Below are positions 1 to 5,335 of a stretch of DNA of 5,335 nucleotides, in pieces (the first letter of the stretch is position 1; each line of letters opens with the position of its first letter). The notes under the pieces were generated by a model. That model was not told where the DNA came from and ran no database searches. It saw only the letters and a program-made list of their open reading frames with translations. Source of the DNA: Mycobacteriales bacterium (GTDB lineage Bacteria; Actinomycetota; Actinomycetes; Mycobacteriales; Mycobacteriaceae); assembly GCA_018376445.1 (NCBI GenBank), contig JAHABL010000024.1, positions 1 to 5,335 of the forward strand. Direction: 5' to 3'. The translations under genes were made by a program, and so were the position numbers.

Positions 1-672
1 CCGTCGTCGCCACCAGCTCCAGGGTCTTGCCCGTGGCCGCGGTGGAACGAAGGCTGGCAACGAGGACCTGAGCAATCTGGGCACGCGAGACGACGCCGTC
101 GGCCGGGCTTCCGGTCCACTGCGTGTCCCCCTGACGCATCACGAGCGCCAGCTCATCGGCCTCGTTGTAGTCGAACCATCCCGGTCGCACGATCGTGTAC
201 GGCAGGCCGCTGGCGCGCACCAGCCTCTCACCACGCCGCTTCCAGTCATGGCCCACGGTCGGTTTGGTCGCCCCGACCGTCGTCATGAGGGCGATGCGAG
301 CCGGCCTGCGCAGCACCGCCAGCACACGGAGCACGCTGAGGACCGGAAGGTAGTGGCCTGCCTCGCCTCAGACTCGTCATAGGTGCCCTGGGTCAGGACG
401 ACGCCGTGGACGCCGTCAACCGCCCTGCCGAGAGTCTCGGGTCGAGACGTATCAGCGACAATCACCTCGACGTCGTCCGGGAACATCCCCGCCTTGGAGT
501 CATCACGCACGAGCGCGCGCGTGCGCAGTCCCGCGGCCAGCGCCGCACGGACGGCGTGCCGGCCGATGCTGCCCGAGGCACCCACCACCAGAACCCGGCC
601 ACCGGCAGGCACGGTCTCGGCACCAATGAAGCGCCCAGATGCGGATTGTGATGCAGTCTGAACCTGAGTCAT
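1..672 (-). pseudogene. NAD(P)-binding SDR-type oxidoreductase, frameshifted, 3' end outside window
   Basis: The product would be an atypical short-chain dehydrogenase/NmrA-like NAD(P)H-binding reductase; its substrate is unknown. Starting at ATG 672, the first frame gives a Rossmann fold with VVGASGSIG at residues 29-37 and an ALVRD segment near residue 53 that hints at NADP. This frame loses similarity after about residue 103 and stops at 283. The rest of the family continues in another frame from about 357 to position 1 with no stop: it reads HYLPVLSVLRVL, then IALMTTVGATK, then DWKRRGERLVRASGLPYTIV, then RPGWFDYNEADELAL, then DGVVSRAQIAQVLVASLRS, and it leaves the window. In that second frame a TGA lies at 370-368, so the break falls between about 367 and 355. 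It behaves like a loss of one base or a gain of two. A sequencing error cannot be excluded, but there is no homopolymer there. An AAGG lies 7 bases before the ATG. Confidence 0.8.
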
Positions 673-678
673 ACGGTG

Positions 679-684
679 ACCTTA
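679..684 (-). promoter_or_regulatory. Candidate -10 box for a leaderless or short-leader transcript of the minus-strand reductase
   Basis: On the minus strand TAAGGT fits the TANNNT form of an actinobacterial -10 element. It ends exactly 6 bases before the ATG at 672, which would place the transcription start on or next to the start codon. The overlapping AAGG could instead be a Shine-Dalgarno site, in which case the promoter lies further upstream. No convincing -35 was found. The call rests on position and one short motif. Confidence 0.3.
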
Positions 685-842
685 TAAGCCAAGCCGCCCG
701 CATGGGAGGAACTGTCGGTACGCCCTTCCGCAGATCGGTCTCAGCACCACGTCTCAGGTCGCCACGCAGGCCTCAGGTCCCAGTACTCAGGGCACCCCTG
801 AAACAGACAAGGAAGTATCGATATCCATTCCACGCCGGCGTC

Positions 843-1091
843 AGCGATACCGACCAGCTGGCCCCCATTGCATGCCGCGTCAATGAACTGGTTTCTACTC
901 GTTTGGAACCCCAGCGCAGCGACGCCGTCAAGGCAGCCCGGACAATCCTCCTGGCCGCCAGCGCGCAGCAGCCGCCGTCCCGGCTCCTTCTTGGATCCGA
1001 CGCCGTCGCTGGCCTGCGCACCCAGACCAAGGTCGAGCTCGCCGAGGTCGACGCCTATGAAGCACTGGGCATGAGCACTGACGCCGACTAG
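843..1091 (+). pseudogene. C-terminal remnant of a classical short-chain dehydrogenase/reductase
   Basis: The frame that ends at TAG 1089-1091 encodes, from about 843, a sequence that reads like the last 80 or so residues of a classical SDR oxidoreductase. It shows a DAVKAARTILLAA helix, then QQPPSRLLLGSDAV, then a K/E-rich helix with EVDAYEALGMSTDAD at the very end. Many SDRs close in the same way: DPxKAA, EPPxRLxLGxDA, and a final WExxSxxTDxD. Upstream there is no TGxxxGxG cofactor site and no YxxxK catalytic motif, so about two thirds of the enzyme is missing. The frame is open back to an ATG at 639, but that part overlaps the start of the minus-strand reductase and resembles nothing I know. 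A short unrelated protein is possible but less likely. Confidence 0.6.
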
Positions 1092-1159
1092 CACGCGCCC
1101 CGCCAGCCGGGCCGTCCCTGACAGGCGGCGAGATCGTGCCTGGTTAGGGCCGCCACACG

Positions 1160-1188
1160 TTGACGAGAGACGAGCGTCACGCTACGCT
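1160..1188 (+). promoter_or_regulatory. Sigma70-type promoter of the sugar operon
   Basis: TTGACG (1160-1165) is a five-of-six match to the -35 consensus. It is followed by exactly 17 bases and then TACGCT (1183-1188), which keeps the three most conserved -10 positions (T, A and the final T). The predicted start of transcription is near 1194-1196, inside the operator next to it and about 52 bases before the GH172 start codon. No equally good promoter was seen before the later genes, so this one probably drives the whole cluster. Confidence 0.6.
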
Positions 1189-1191
1189 CGC

Positions 1192-1205
1192 TGTAATCGA
1201 TTTCA
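1192..1205. promoter_or_regulatory. LacI/GalR-family operator over the transcription start
   Basis: TGTAATCGATTTCA is an imperfect palindrome centred on the CG at 1198-1199; six of the seven base pairs are symmetric. With its flanking bases (1191-1206) it matches 15 of 16 positions of the E. coli GalR/GalS consensus GTGKAANCGNTTNCAC as I remember it. It sits across the predicted transcription start, a classical place for repression. The LacI-family regulator of this operon carries VSVATVSRV, the same recognition-helix motif as GalR, and is the likely ligand. A weaker half-site (AATCGACT, 1208-1215) follows directly. Confidence 0.7.
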
Positions 1206-1247
1206 CCAATCGACTAGCAGTCGTCACAAACCTCAAAGGAAAGGCGT

Positions 1248-2393
1248 ATGGCAGTCACACCTAGTTGGCACATCGCGACACTGTCGCCGCGGACCACCCG
1301 CTCGATCAGCCCTGAGAACTTTTCAGGACAGCCTGGACAAGGCGGGCGAGCTACCGAAGGAACCGGAGCAATGTGCGCCCGCGATCTCGGGCCGGGCTGG
1401 AAGATCTCACCAAGCGTAGATCTGCCAGCAGGCGAAACGCTGACGCTGGCAGACATCGACGGCGCCGGCATCATTACGCACGTATGGATCACAACCCACA
1501 CCGATAACTGGCGCACTTTGATCCTGCGCGCTTACTGGGACTCAAGCGAGGAACCGGCAGTCGAGGTCCCATACGGCGATTTCTTCTGCAATGGATGGGG
1601 GCGTTTCTGCCAAGTCAGCTCACAGATGATCGCAGCCAATCCACATGGTGGATTCAATTCCTATTGGCCTATGCCATTCCGATCACATGCCAAGCTGACT
1701 ATTGAAAATACCTCTTCAGTCAGTGTTCGTCTGTATTACCAAGTGACCTACGAGGAGCTCCCCTCGCCACAGGAAGACCTCGCCTACTTCCACGCACAGT
1801 GGCGCAGGTCAAACCCTCTGGAAGAAAAAGTTCCTCACACGATCCTTGACGACATTGCAGGGTCAGGACAGTACGTTGGAACATATATAGCATGGGGCGT
1901 GAACTCACCCGGCTGGTGGGGCGAGGGCGAGATCAAATTCTATCTCGATAGCGATCTCGACGAACCTGTTGAAAACCGGTATCCGACGATTTGCGGGACG
2001 GGAACAGAGGACTATTTCGGCGGCGCGTGGAACTTTGATGTCCCCGGAGAAGGGTACACGCCATATTCCACACCCTATCTTGGCCTACCACAGATTATCC
2101 GCCCCGATGGACTATATGACTCCCAGCAGCGTTTTGGAATGTATCGCTGGCACGTTCCAGACCCAATCTTCTTCCGCAGGGGCATTCACGTCGATATCCA
2201 GGCTCTTGGATGGCGGTCCGGATGGCGTTACCTGCCATTACGTGACGACATCGCATCGACCGCATATTTCTACTTAGACCAGCCCGCCACACGGCGCCCA
2301 ACCACACCGTGCGCCGACACGATGGAAATTCATATCGGCACCGAGCCGGTGCCTGATCTCGGGACGACACCACCCAGAATCGAAACAATCTAA
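1248..2393 (+). CDS. DUF2961/glycoside hydrolase family 172 protein
   Basis: This 381-residue protein is a full-length single-domain DUF2961 protein, the domain that defines glycoside hydrolase family 172. Described members act on alpha-D-fructofuranosides (difructose dianhydride I) or alpha-D-arabinofuranosides. Family hallmarks run in order: LSPRTTRSISPENFSG near residues 12-27, ARDLGPGWKISP (44-55), GAGIITHVWITT (72-83), a PYGDFFCNGWG block (108-118), PGWWGEGEIKFYLD (221-234), CGTGTEDYFGGAWNF (249-263) and MYRWHVPDPIFF (298-309). From memory, the Glu of GWWGE (E226) and of GTGTE (E254) correspond to the two catalytic acids of the founding enzyme. The loop between them is several residues longer than usual. 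There is no signal peptide or membrane segment, so the enzyme probably works in the cytoplasm on an imported oligosaccharide. The ATG at 1248 has AAAGGA seven bases upstream. This is the first gene of the operon. Family assignment is firm; substrate is open. Confidence 0.9.
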   Translation: MAVTPSWHIATLSPRTTRSISPENFSGQPGQGGRATEGTGAMCARDLGPGWKISPSVDLPAGETLTLADIDGAGIITHVWITTHTDNWRTLILRAYWDSSEEPAVEVPYGDFFCNGWGRFCQVSSQMIAANPHGGFNSYWPMPFRSHAKLTIENTSSVSVRLYYQVTYEELPSPQEDLAYFHAQWRRSNPLEEKVPHTILDDIAGSGQYVGTYIAWGVNSPGWWGEGEIKFYLDSDLDEPVENRYPTICGTGTEDYFGGAWNFDVPGEGYTPYSTPYLGLPQIIRPDGLYDSQQRFGMYRWHVPDPIFFRRGIHVDIQALGWRSGWRYLPLRDDIASTAYFYLDQPATRRPTTPCADTMEIHIGTEPVPDLGTTPPRIETI

Positions 2394-2415
2394 CACTGAC
2401 ACAAGGAAGATAAAA

Positions 2416-4059
2416 ATGCCGAAAGAATACCAGTTCCCCCAGCAGCGCGAGCCTCTCTCCGCTCCAGACCACACCGTTTACCTGGTTCCTAGCGGAGATC
2501 TTCGCGAGTCCGCCAACACCTCGAGCTGGCCTTATCAGTCGCGCCTCGAAGATCTCGTCAAACATGCCGTCCAAGACCTTGGCTGGACTCTTAAGCGAGC
2601 CTTCGAGCCCAGCGAGACTCTTGGGCACGGGTTTATCCGCTCGCAACGGATGGGAATCGAAGTATTCAAACAGATTCCCTCAGATGCTCCCCTGATCGTA
2701 GCCACAGCAAACTGGCAATATAGTCACCACGTCCTTGCTGGTCTGAGGACGCACCGAGGTCCCATCCTCACCGTCGGCAATTTCGATCCCACATGGCCAG
2801 GTCTGGTTGGCCTGCTCAACCTCAATGGCAGCCTCACAAAGATGGGCCGCGACTACGCTACTCTCTGGACTATTGATGGCACTGACCAGTTCTTCCTCGA
2901 CGGTATGAGGAGCTTCCTGGAAACCGGAAAGATCACGCATGATCAGTCTCATGTCCGCCCTCTACCAGCTCTCCCGGATAACGATGAAGTCAAGCTAGGA
3001 CGCGCCCTCGCCGAGCAATTGCGTACAGATAAGGCGATCATCGGTATTTTCGATGAGGGATGTATGGGCATGTACAACGCCATCATCGATGATGAGATGC
3101 TCAATTCCCTCGGCATCTACAAGGAACGCCTCTCGCAATCAGCCCTGTGGGCCGAGATGCAAACGGTGTCCGACGAGGAAGCAGACGCGATCGGCGATTG
3201 GCTCATTAACGCTGGAATGACGTTCCGCACTGGGGACGACGAGGCTACTGACCTCACTAAGACTCAGCTCAGATGGCAGTACAAGATGTATATCGCAGCG
3301 CTCCACATTGCCGAAGACTTCGGCCTTGACGCTGTTGGCATCCAGTACCAGCAGGGTCTGAAAGACGTCTGCCCTGCTTCTGATCTGGTTGAGGGCCTCC
3401 TCAACAACGTGTCACGTCCGCCTGTGACGAGTCGCGATGGCTCGTACGTCCTGTGGGAAGGGCAGGCTCTACCTACTTTCAACGAGGTTGACGAGGGCGT
3501 GGCCGTCGATGCCCTTGTGACAAACCGAGTGTGGACCGCGATGGGCATGGATCCTGCCACCACGCTTCATGACATCCGTTGGGGAGCCGAGTATGACGAT
3601 CAATACGTCTGGGCCTTCGAAATCTCAGGATCTGTCCCTGCGAGCCATCTACCAGACGGATACGCATCAGCCGAAGGATGGCGGCAGGGGCCGGTCTTCT
3701 TTCCTGCGGGTGGTTCCACTCTCAACGGCGTCTCGCGGCCTGGCGAGATTGTCTGGTCGCGCGTCTATATCGCGGACTCTCAACTCAACGTCGATCTGGG
3801 ACGTGGCCGCGTGATTGAGCTTCCCGAAGAAGAAACGCAGCGGCGTAAGGAGATCACGAACCCAGAATGGCCGCTGGCAAACGTCGTGCTCGATGGTGTC
3901 ACGCGCGACCAGTTAATGGGACGACACAAGGCGAATCACGCACAACTCGTCTATGCAGACAGCAAAGAAGCCGCCGACCGCGCCCTCCTGGTCAAGGCCG
4001 CCGTATTTGATTCTCTAGGAGTTCGCGTACACCTGTGCGGAGATGTCATCATTCCGTAA
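2416..4059 (+). CDS. L-fucose/L-arabinose isomerase-like protein
   Basis: This 547-residue protein resembles the L-fucose/L-arabinose isomerase superfamily in length and layout (FucI is about 590 residues, AraA about 500). Such enzymes interconvert an aldose and a ketose with a divalent metal. Visible segments are the N-terminal domain with NFDPTWPGLVGLLNLNGSL (122-140), the conserved IGIFDEGCMGMYNAI (209-223), FGLDAVGIQYQQGLKD (302-317), the acidic FNEVDEGVAVDAL (355-367), TLHDIRWG (383-390) and a C-terminal MGRHKANHAQLVYA (501-514). By analogy with FucI/AraA, the acidic residues of the middle blocks and a C-terminal His should bind the metal; this is inference. The gene begins 22 bases after the GH172 stop with a good AAGGAAG site, so the two are surely co-transcribed. 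No signal peptide is seen. An aldose released by the hydrolase, D-arabinose for instance, is a sensible substrate. It could also be a non-canonical member with another sugar. Confidence 0.8.
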   Translation: MPKEYQFPQQREPLSAPDHTVYLVPSGDLRESANTSSWPYQSRLEDLVKHAVQDLGWTLKRAFEPSETLGHGFIRSQRMGIEVFKQIPSDAPLIVATANWQYSHHVLAGLRTHRGPILTVGNFDPTWPGLVGLLNLNGSLTKMGRDYATLWTIDGTDQFFLDGMRSFLETGKITHDQSHVRPLPALPDNDEVKLGRALAEQLRTDKAIIGIFDEGCMGMYNAIIDDEMLNSLGIYKERLSQSALWAEMQTVSDEEADAIGDWLINAGMTFRTGDDEATDLTKTQLRWQYKMYIAALHIAEDFGLDAVGIQYQQGLKDVCPASDLVEGLLNNVSRPPVTSRDGSYVLWEGQALPTFNEVDEGVAVDALVTNRVWTAMGMDPATTLHDIRWGAEYDDQYVWAFEISGSVPASHLPDGYASAEGWRQGPVFFPAGGSTLNGVSRPGEIVWSRVYIADSQLNVDLGRGRVIELPEEETQRRKEITNPEWPLANVVLDGVTRDQLMGRHKANHAQLVYADSKEAADRALLVKAAVFDSLGVRVHLCGDVIIP

Positions 4060-4118
4060 GAGGCAATCACGGTGTCGTCGTACGTCAGATTGCGCACGGC
4101 GTACGACGGCACCGCCTC
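4060..4118 (+). promoter_or_regulatory. Intercistronic stem-loop between the isomerase and regulator genes
   Basis: Directly after the isomerase TAA, bases 4071-4084 pair with 4100-4113. This gives a 14-bp stem with one U-G wobble (4075/4109) and a 15-base loop. An outer 5-bp stem, 4060-4064 (GAGGC) with 4114-4118 (GCCTC), extends it across a one-sided 6-base bulge. No T-tract follows, so it is not a canonical intrinsic terminator. It ends 7 bases before the AGGAGG of the regulator gene. It may shield the 3' end of the hydrolase-isomerase message, or reduce read-through into the regulator. The pairing is plain; the role is inference. Confidence 0.55.
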
Positions 4119-4125
4119 GAGGATG

Positions 4126-4131
4126 AGGAGG
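4126..4131 (+). promoter_or_regulatory. Ribosome binding site of the LacI-family gene
   Basis: AGGAGG is a perfect Shine-Dalgarno core but lies only 1 base from the ATG at 4133 and 4 from the second ATG at 4136. A weaker GAGGA at 4119-4123 is 9 bases from the first ATG. Translation may therefore start at either ATG or, less likely, at GTG 4145, which lies 13 bases from the core. The protein differs by at most four residues, all ahead of the DNA-binding helix. Confidence 0.55.
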
Positions 4132-4132
4132 A

Positions 4133-5143
4133 ATGATGTCCAAGGTGACTGTACGCGACGTCGCGAAGGCCGCCGGAGTCTCGGTCGCCACGGTCTCACG
4201 CGTCATGAACGGCGCGACGGGTGTCTCTCCCGATCTACGCGAGCGGGTCCTCAAGGCGATCAAGGAAACACACTATGTGCCCAATGTGGCAGGACGCGTC
4301 CTGCGTCAGCAACGCTCCTCGCTCATCGCCGTAGTGACACCTGAGCCCGAGAACCCCTACTTCATGAGGCTCACCGCCGAAGTAGAATCTGTGGCACGAC
4401 GCAATGGCTATGGAGTTCTCGTTGCACATTCCGATCATCAGGTTTCCCGCGAAGTCGACGCCCTGAGACAGTTGGCTGCTCGGCAGGTCGCGGGAGCCAT
4501 CGTCATCTGCGCAGACGAACGTCACTCAAATCTCTCTCCACTGACCGATCTTGAAATTCCTACAGTTCTTATCGACCGTAGTCCACGTTCGTCTGTTCTT
4601 GATTTCGTCTCTACCGATAATCATCTCGCGGGACGTCTAGCCGCACAGCACCTCTCAGATCAGGGATACCGGCAGCCGGTCTGTATTTGCGGCCCAGCCC
4701 ACCTCTCCCCCACAGAGGACAGAACTCATGGTTTTCTCGATGCCTGGCCCGCCGGATCTGGTAGTGACCGTCCTTTTGTCATCCGTGGCGATCTCCGCTT
4801 GAATTCTGGATATGAGATCGCTCGCGAAGTACTCAAGACGCGTGATGTCGATAGTTTTTATATCACGAACAGCCCAATGACAGCAGGAGCTTTCCGCGCC
4901 ATCAAGGAGCTCAAGCGTTTTGGTCTCGGCCTTCTCGGAACAGATGATGACTTATGGACCACAATGGTCTCTCCTACGGTCTCAGTCATCGAACAACCAC
5001 TTCTCGAAACAGGACGCCGAGCGGCGGAAATCCTCGCGGATCGGATTACCAATCCAGACTCGCCTGTTGCCCGCACCCTGCTGGCACCGCGTTTGATAGC
5101 CAGAGAGTCGACCTCAGGGCCTCAACGATCTGCATGCTCTTAA
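4133..5143 (+). CDS. LacI/GalR-family transcriptional repressor
   Basis: A cytoplasmic DNA-binding regulator of usual family length (336 residues). The N-terminal helix-turn-helix is VTVRDVAKAAGVSVATVSRVMNG (5-27, here split as VTVRDVAKAAGV plus SVATVSRVMNG). It is followed by the third helix and the hinge NVAGRVLRQQRS (51-62). The sugar-binding core begins at LIAVVTPEPENPYF (64-77) and continues through the dimer-type motifs STDNHLAGRLAAQHLSDQGY and THGFLDAW, then GTDDDLWTTMVSPTVSVIEQ, which is shortened here as GTDDDLW and SPTVSVIEQP. Val-Ala at the first recognition-helix positions is as in GalR, and the operator before the GH172 gene fits GalR-type sequence. The regulator probably senses the released sugar or a phosphorylated product and represses the operon, its own gene included. 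It lies 73 bases after the isomerase gene and 30 before the kinase. ATG 4136 is an equally good start. Confidence 0.93.
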   Translation: MMSKVTVRDVAKAAGVSVATVSRVMNGATGVSPDLRERVLKAIKETHYVPNVAGRVLRQQRSSLIAVVTPEPENPYFMRLTAEVESVARRNGYGVLVAHSDHQVSREVDALRQLAARQVAGAIVICADERHSNLSPLTDLEIPTVLIDRSPRSSVLDFVSTDNHLAGRLAAQHLSDQGYRQPVCICGPAHLSPTEDRTHGFLDAWPAGSGSDRPFVIRGDLRLNSGYEIAREVLKTRDVDSFYITNSPMTAGAFRAIKELKRFGLGLLGTDDDLWTTMVSPTVSVIEQPLLETGRRAAEILADRITNPDSPVARTLLAPRLIARESTSGPQRSACS

Positions 5144-5173
5144 GATCACAGATTTCAAGAAAAGGAGAGTCCC

Positions 5174-5335
5174 ATGACCACGACCACTCAGGATCATTCA
5201 ATTTTAAAGACGCAAAATTCAACTTCCTCTGTCTCTCTGGACCTGACTCGGACTGCGTTGGGTATTGAGTTTGGTTCCACCCGGATCAAGGCGGTGCTGA
5301 TCGATCCTGCTGGCACGGTGCTCGCCTCCGGCGCA
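5174..5335 (+). CDS. FGGY-family carbohydrate kinase, N-terminal part (cut by window edge)
   Basis: Only the first 54 codons are present and the frame is open to the end of the window. After a polar, Thr/Ser/Gln-rich leader of about 27 residues comes ALGIEFGSTRIKAVLID (28-44) and GTVLASGA (47-54). This is the first phosphate-binding strand-turn-strand of the actin-like fold of FGGY kinases, which phosphorylate ketoses and polyols such as ribulose, xylulose or fuculose with ATP. GIEFGSTRIKA is the form seen in a branch of ribulokinase/xylulokinase-like proteins rather than the more usual GIDxGT. A clear AGGAG (5163-5167) lies 6 bases before the ATG, and the gene starts 30 bases after the regulator stop, so it belongs to the operon. 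Phosphorylation of the ketose made by the isomerase is the likely role; the substrate cannot be read from this fragment. Confidence 0.85.
   Translation, partial: MTTTTQDHSILKTQNSTSSVSLDLTRTALGIEFGSTRIKAVLIDPAGTVLASGA

Noticed and set aside
752..790. Repeated CTCAGGT/CTCAGGG words as a direct repeat array
   Set aside because: There are only three short, unevenly spaced copies, which is not enough to separate from chance.
816..823. TATCGATA palindrome as a further LacI-type operator
   Set aside because: It does not fit the AANCGNTT core, has no promoter next to it and lies within the remnant's reading frame region; an 8-base palindrome is expected by chance.
639..842. Open frame upstream of the SDR remnant, which would make a 150-residue protein from ATG 639
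   Set aside because: The first 65 or so residues look like no known protein, are rich in Arg/Pro as expected of random G+C-rich sequence, and overlap the start of the minus-strand reductase.
1091..1139. Possible terminator after the SDR remnant (GCACG/CGTGC outer and CCGCC/GGCGG inner pairing)
   Set aside because: The two 5-bp stems are separated by an internal loop, the inner loop is 19 bases and no T-run follows.
2095..2646. A 183-residue minus-strand open frame across the GH172/isomerase junction
   Set aside because: It is a shadow: it has Arg/Cys/Trp-rich random composition, no ribosome binding site or family match, and covers two well-supported genes.
4954..5268. A 104-residue plus-strand frame overlapping the regulator end and kinase start
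   Set aside because: It covers the end of the LacI-family gene and the start of the kinase in another frame and resembles no family; the kinase frame with its own ribosome binding site explains this DNA better.

Overview
The window looks like chromosomal DNA of a high-GC Actinomycetota, plausibly Actinomyces-like, although I cannot fix the genus from sequence alone. Support comes from the G+C-rich flank (42 of 60 bases at 61-120), GTC/CTC/GCC-rich codon use, AGGAG-type ribosome binding sites and the kinds of genes present. No rRNA, tRNA, CRISPR array, insertion sequence or attachment site was recognised.

Left part (1-1091): remains of two unrelated oxidoreductase genes. On the minus strand, running off the left edge, is an atypical NAD(P)-binding SDR-type reductase. 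Its two halves lie in different frames, so it carries a frameshift near 355-367. On the plus strand (about 843-1091) is only the C-terminal end of a classical SDR, with no Rossmann half upstream. Positions 673-842 hold a possible leaderless promoter for the minus-strand gene and nothing else I can identify.

Central and right part (1092-5335): a co-directional sugar-catabolic operon. A sigma70-type promoter (TTGACG, 17 bp, TACGCT) is followed by a near-perfect GalR/LacI-type operator over the expected transcription start. Then come a DUF2961/GH172 glycoside hydrolase (1248-2393), an L-fucose/L-arabinose-isomerase-like protein (2416-4059), a strong 14-bp intercistronic hairpin, a LacI/GalR-family repressor (4133-5143) and the first 54 codons of an FGGY-family sugar kinase (5174 onward, cut by the window edge). 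Gaps between these genes are 22, 73 and 30 bp. The operon is less G+C-rich in places than the left flank (25 of 60 bases at 1681-1740), which suggests a different history.

Working model (inference): an imported furanosidic oligosaccharide is cut inside the cell by the GH172 enzyme, since no signal peptide is visible. The released aldose is isomerised to a ketose and then phosphorylated by the FGGY kinase. GH172 members described so far act on alpha-D-fructofuranosides or alpha-D-arabinofuranosides. FucI-type isomerases commonly accept D-arabinose. A D-arabinan or D-arabinofuranoside scavenging pathway (D-arabinose to D-ribulose to ribulose phosphate) is therefore the most attractive hypothesis. 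The repressor has the same recognition-helix motif as E. coli GalR, and the operator matches the GalR consensus, so the operon probably represses itself until its sugar is present.
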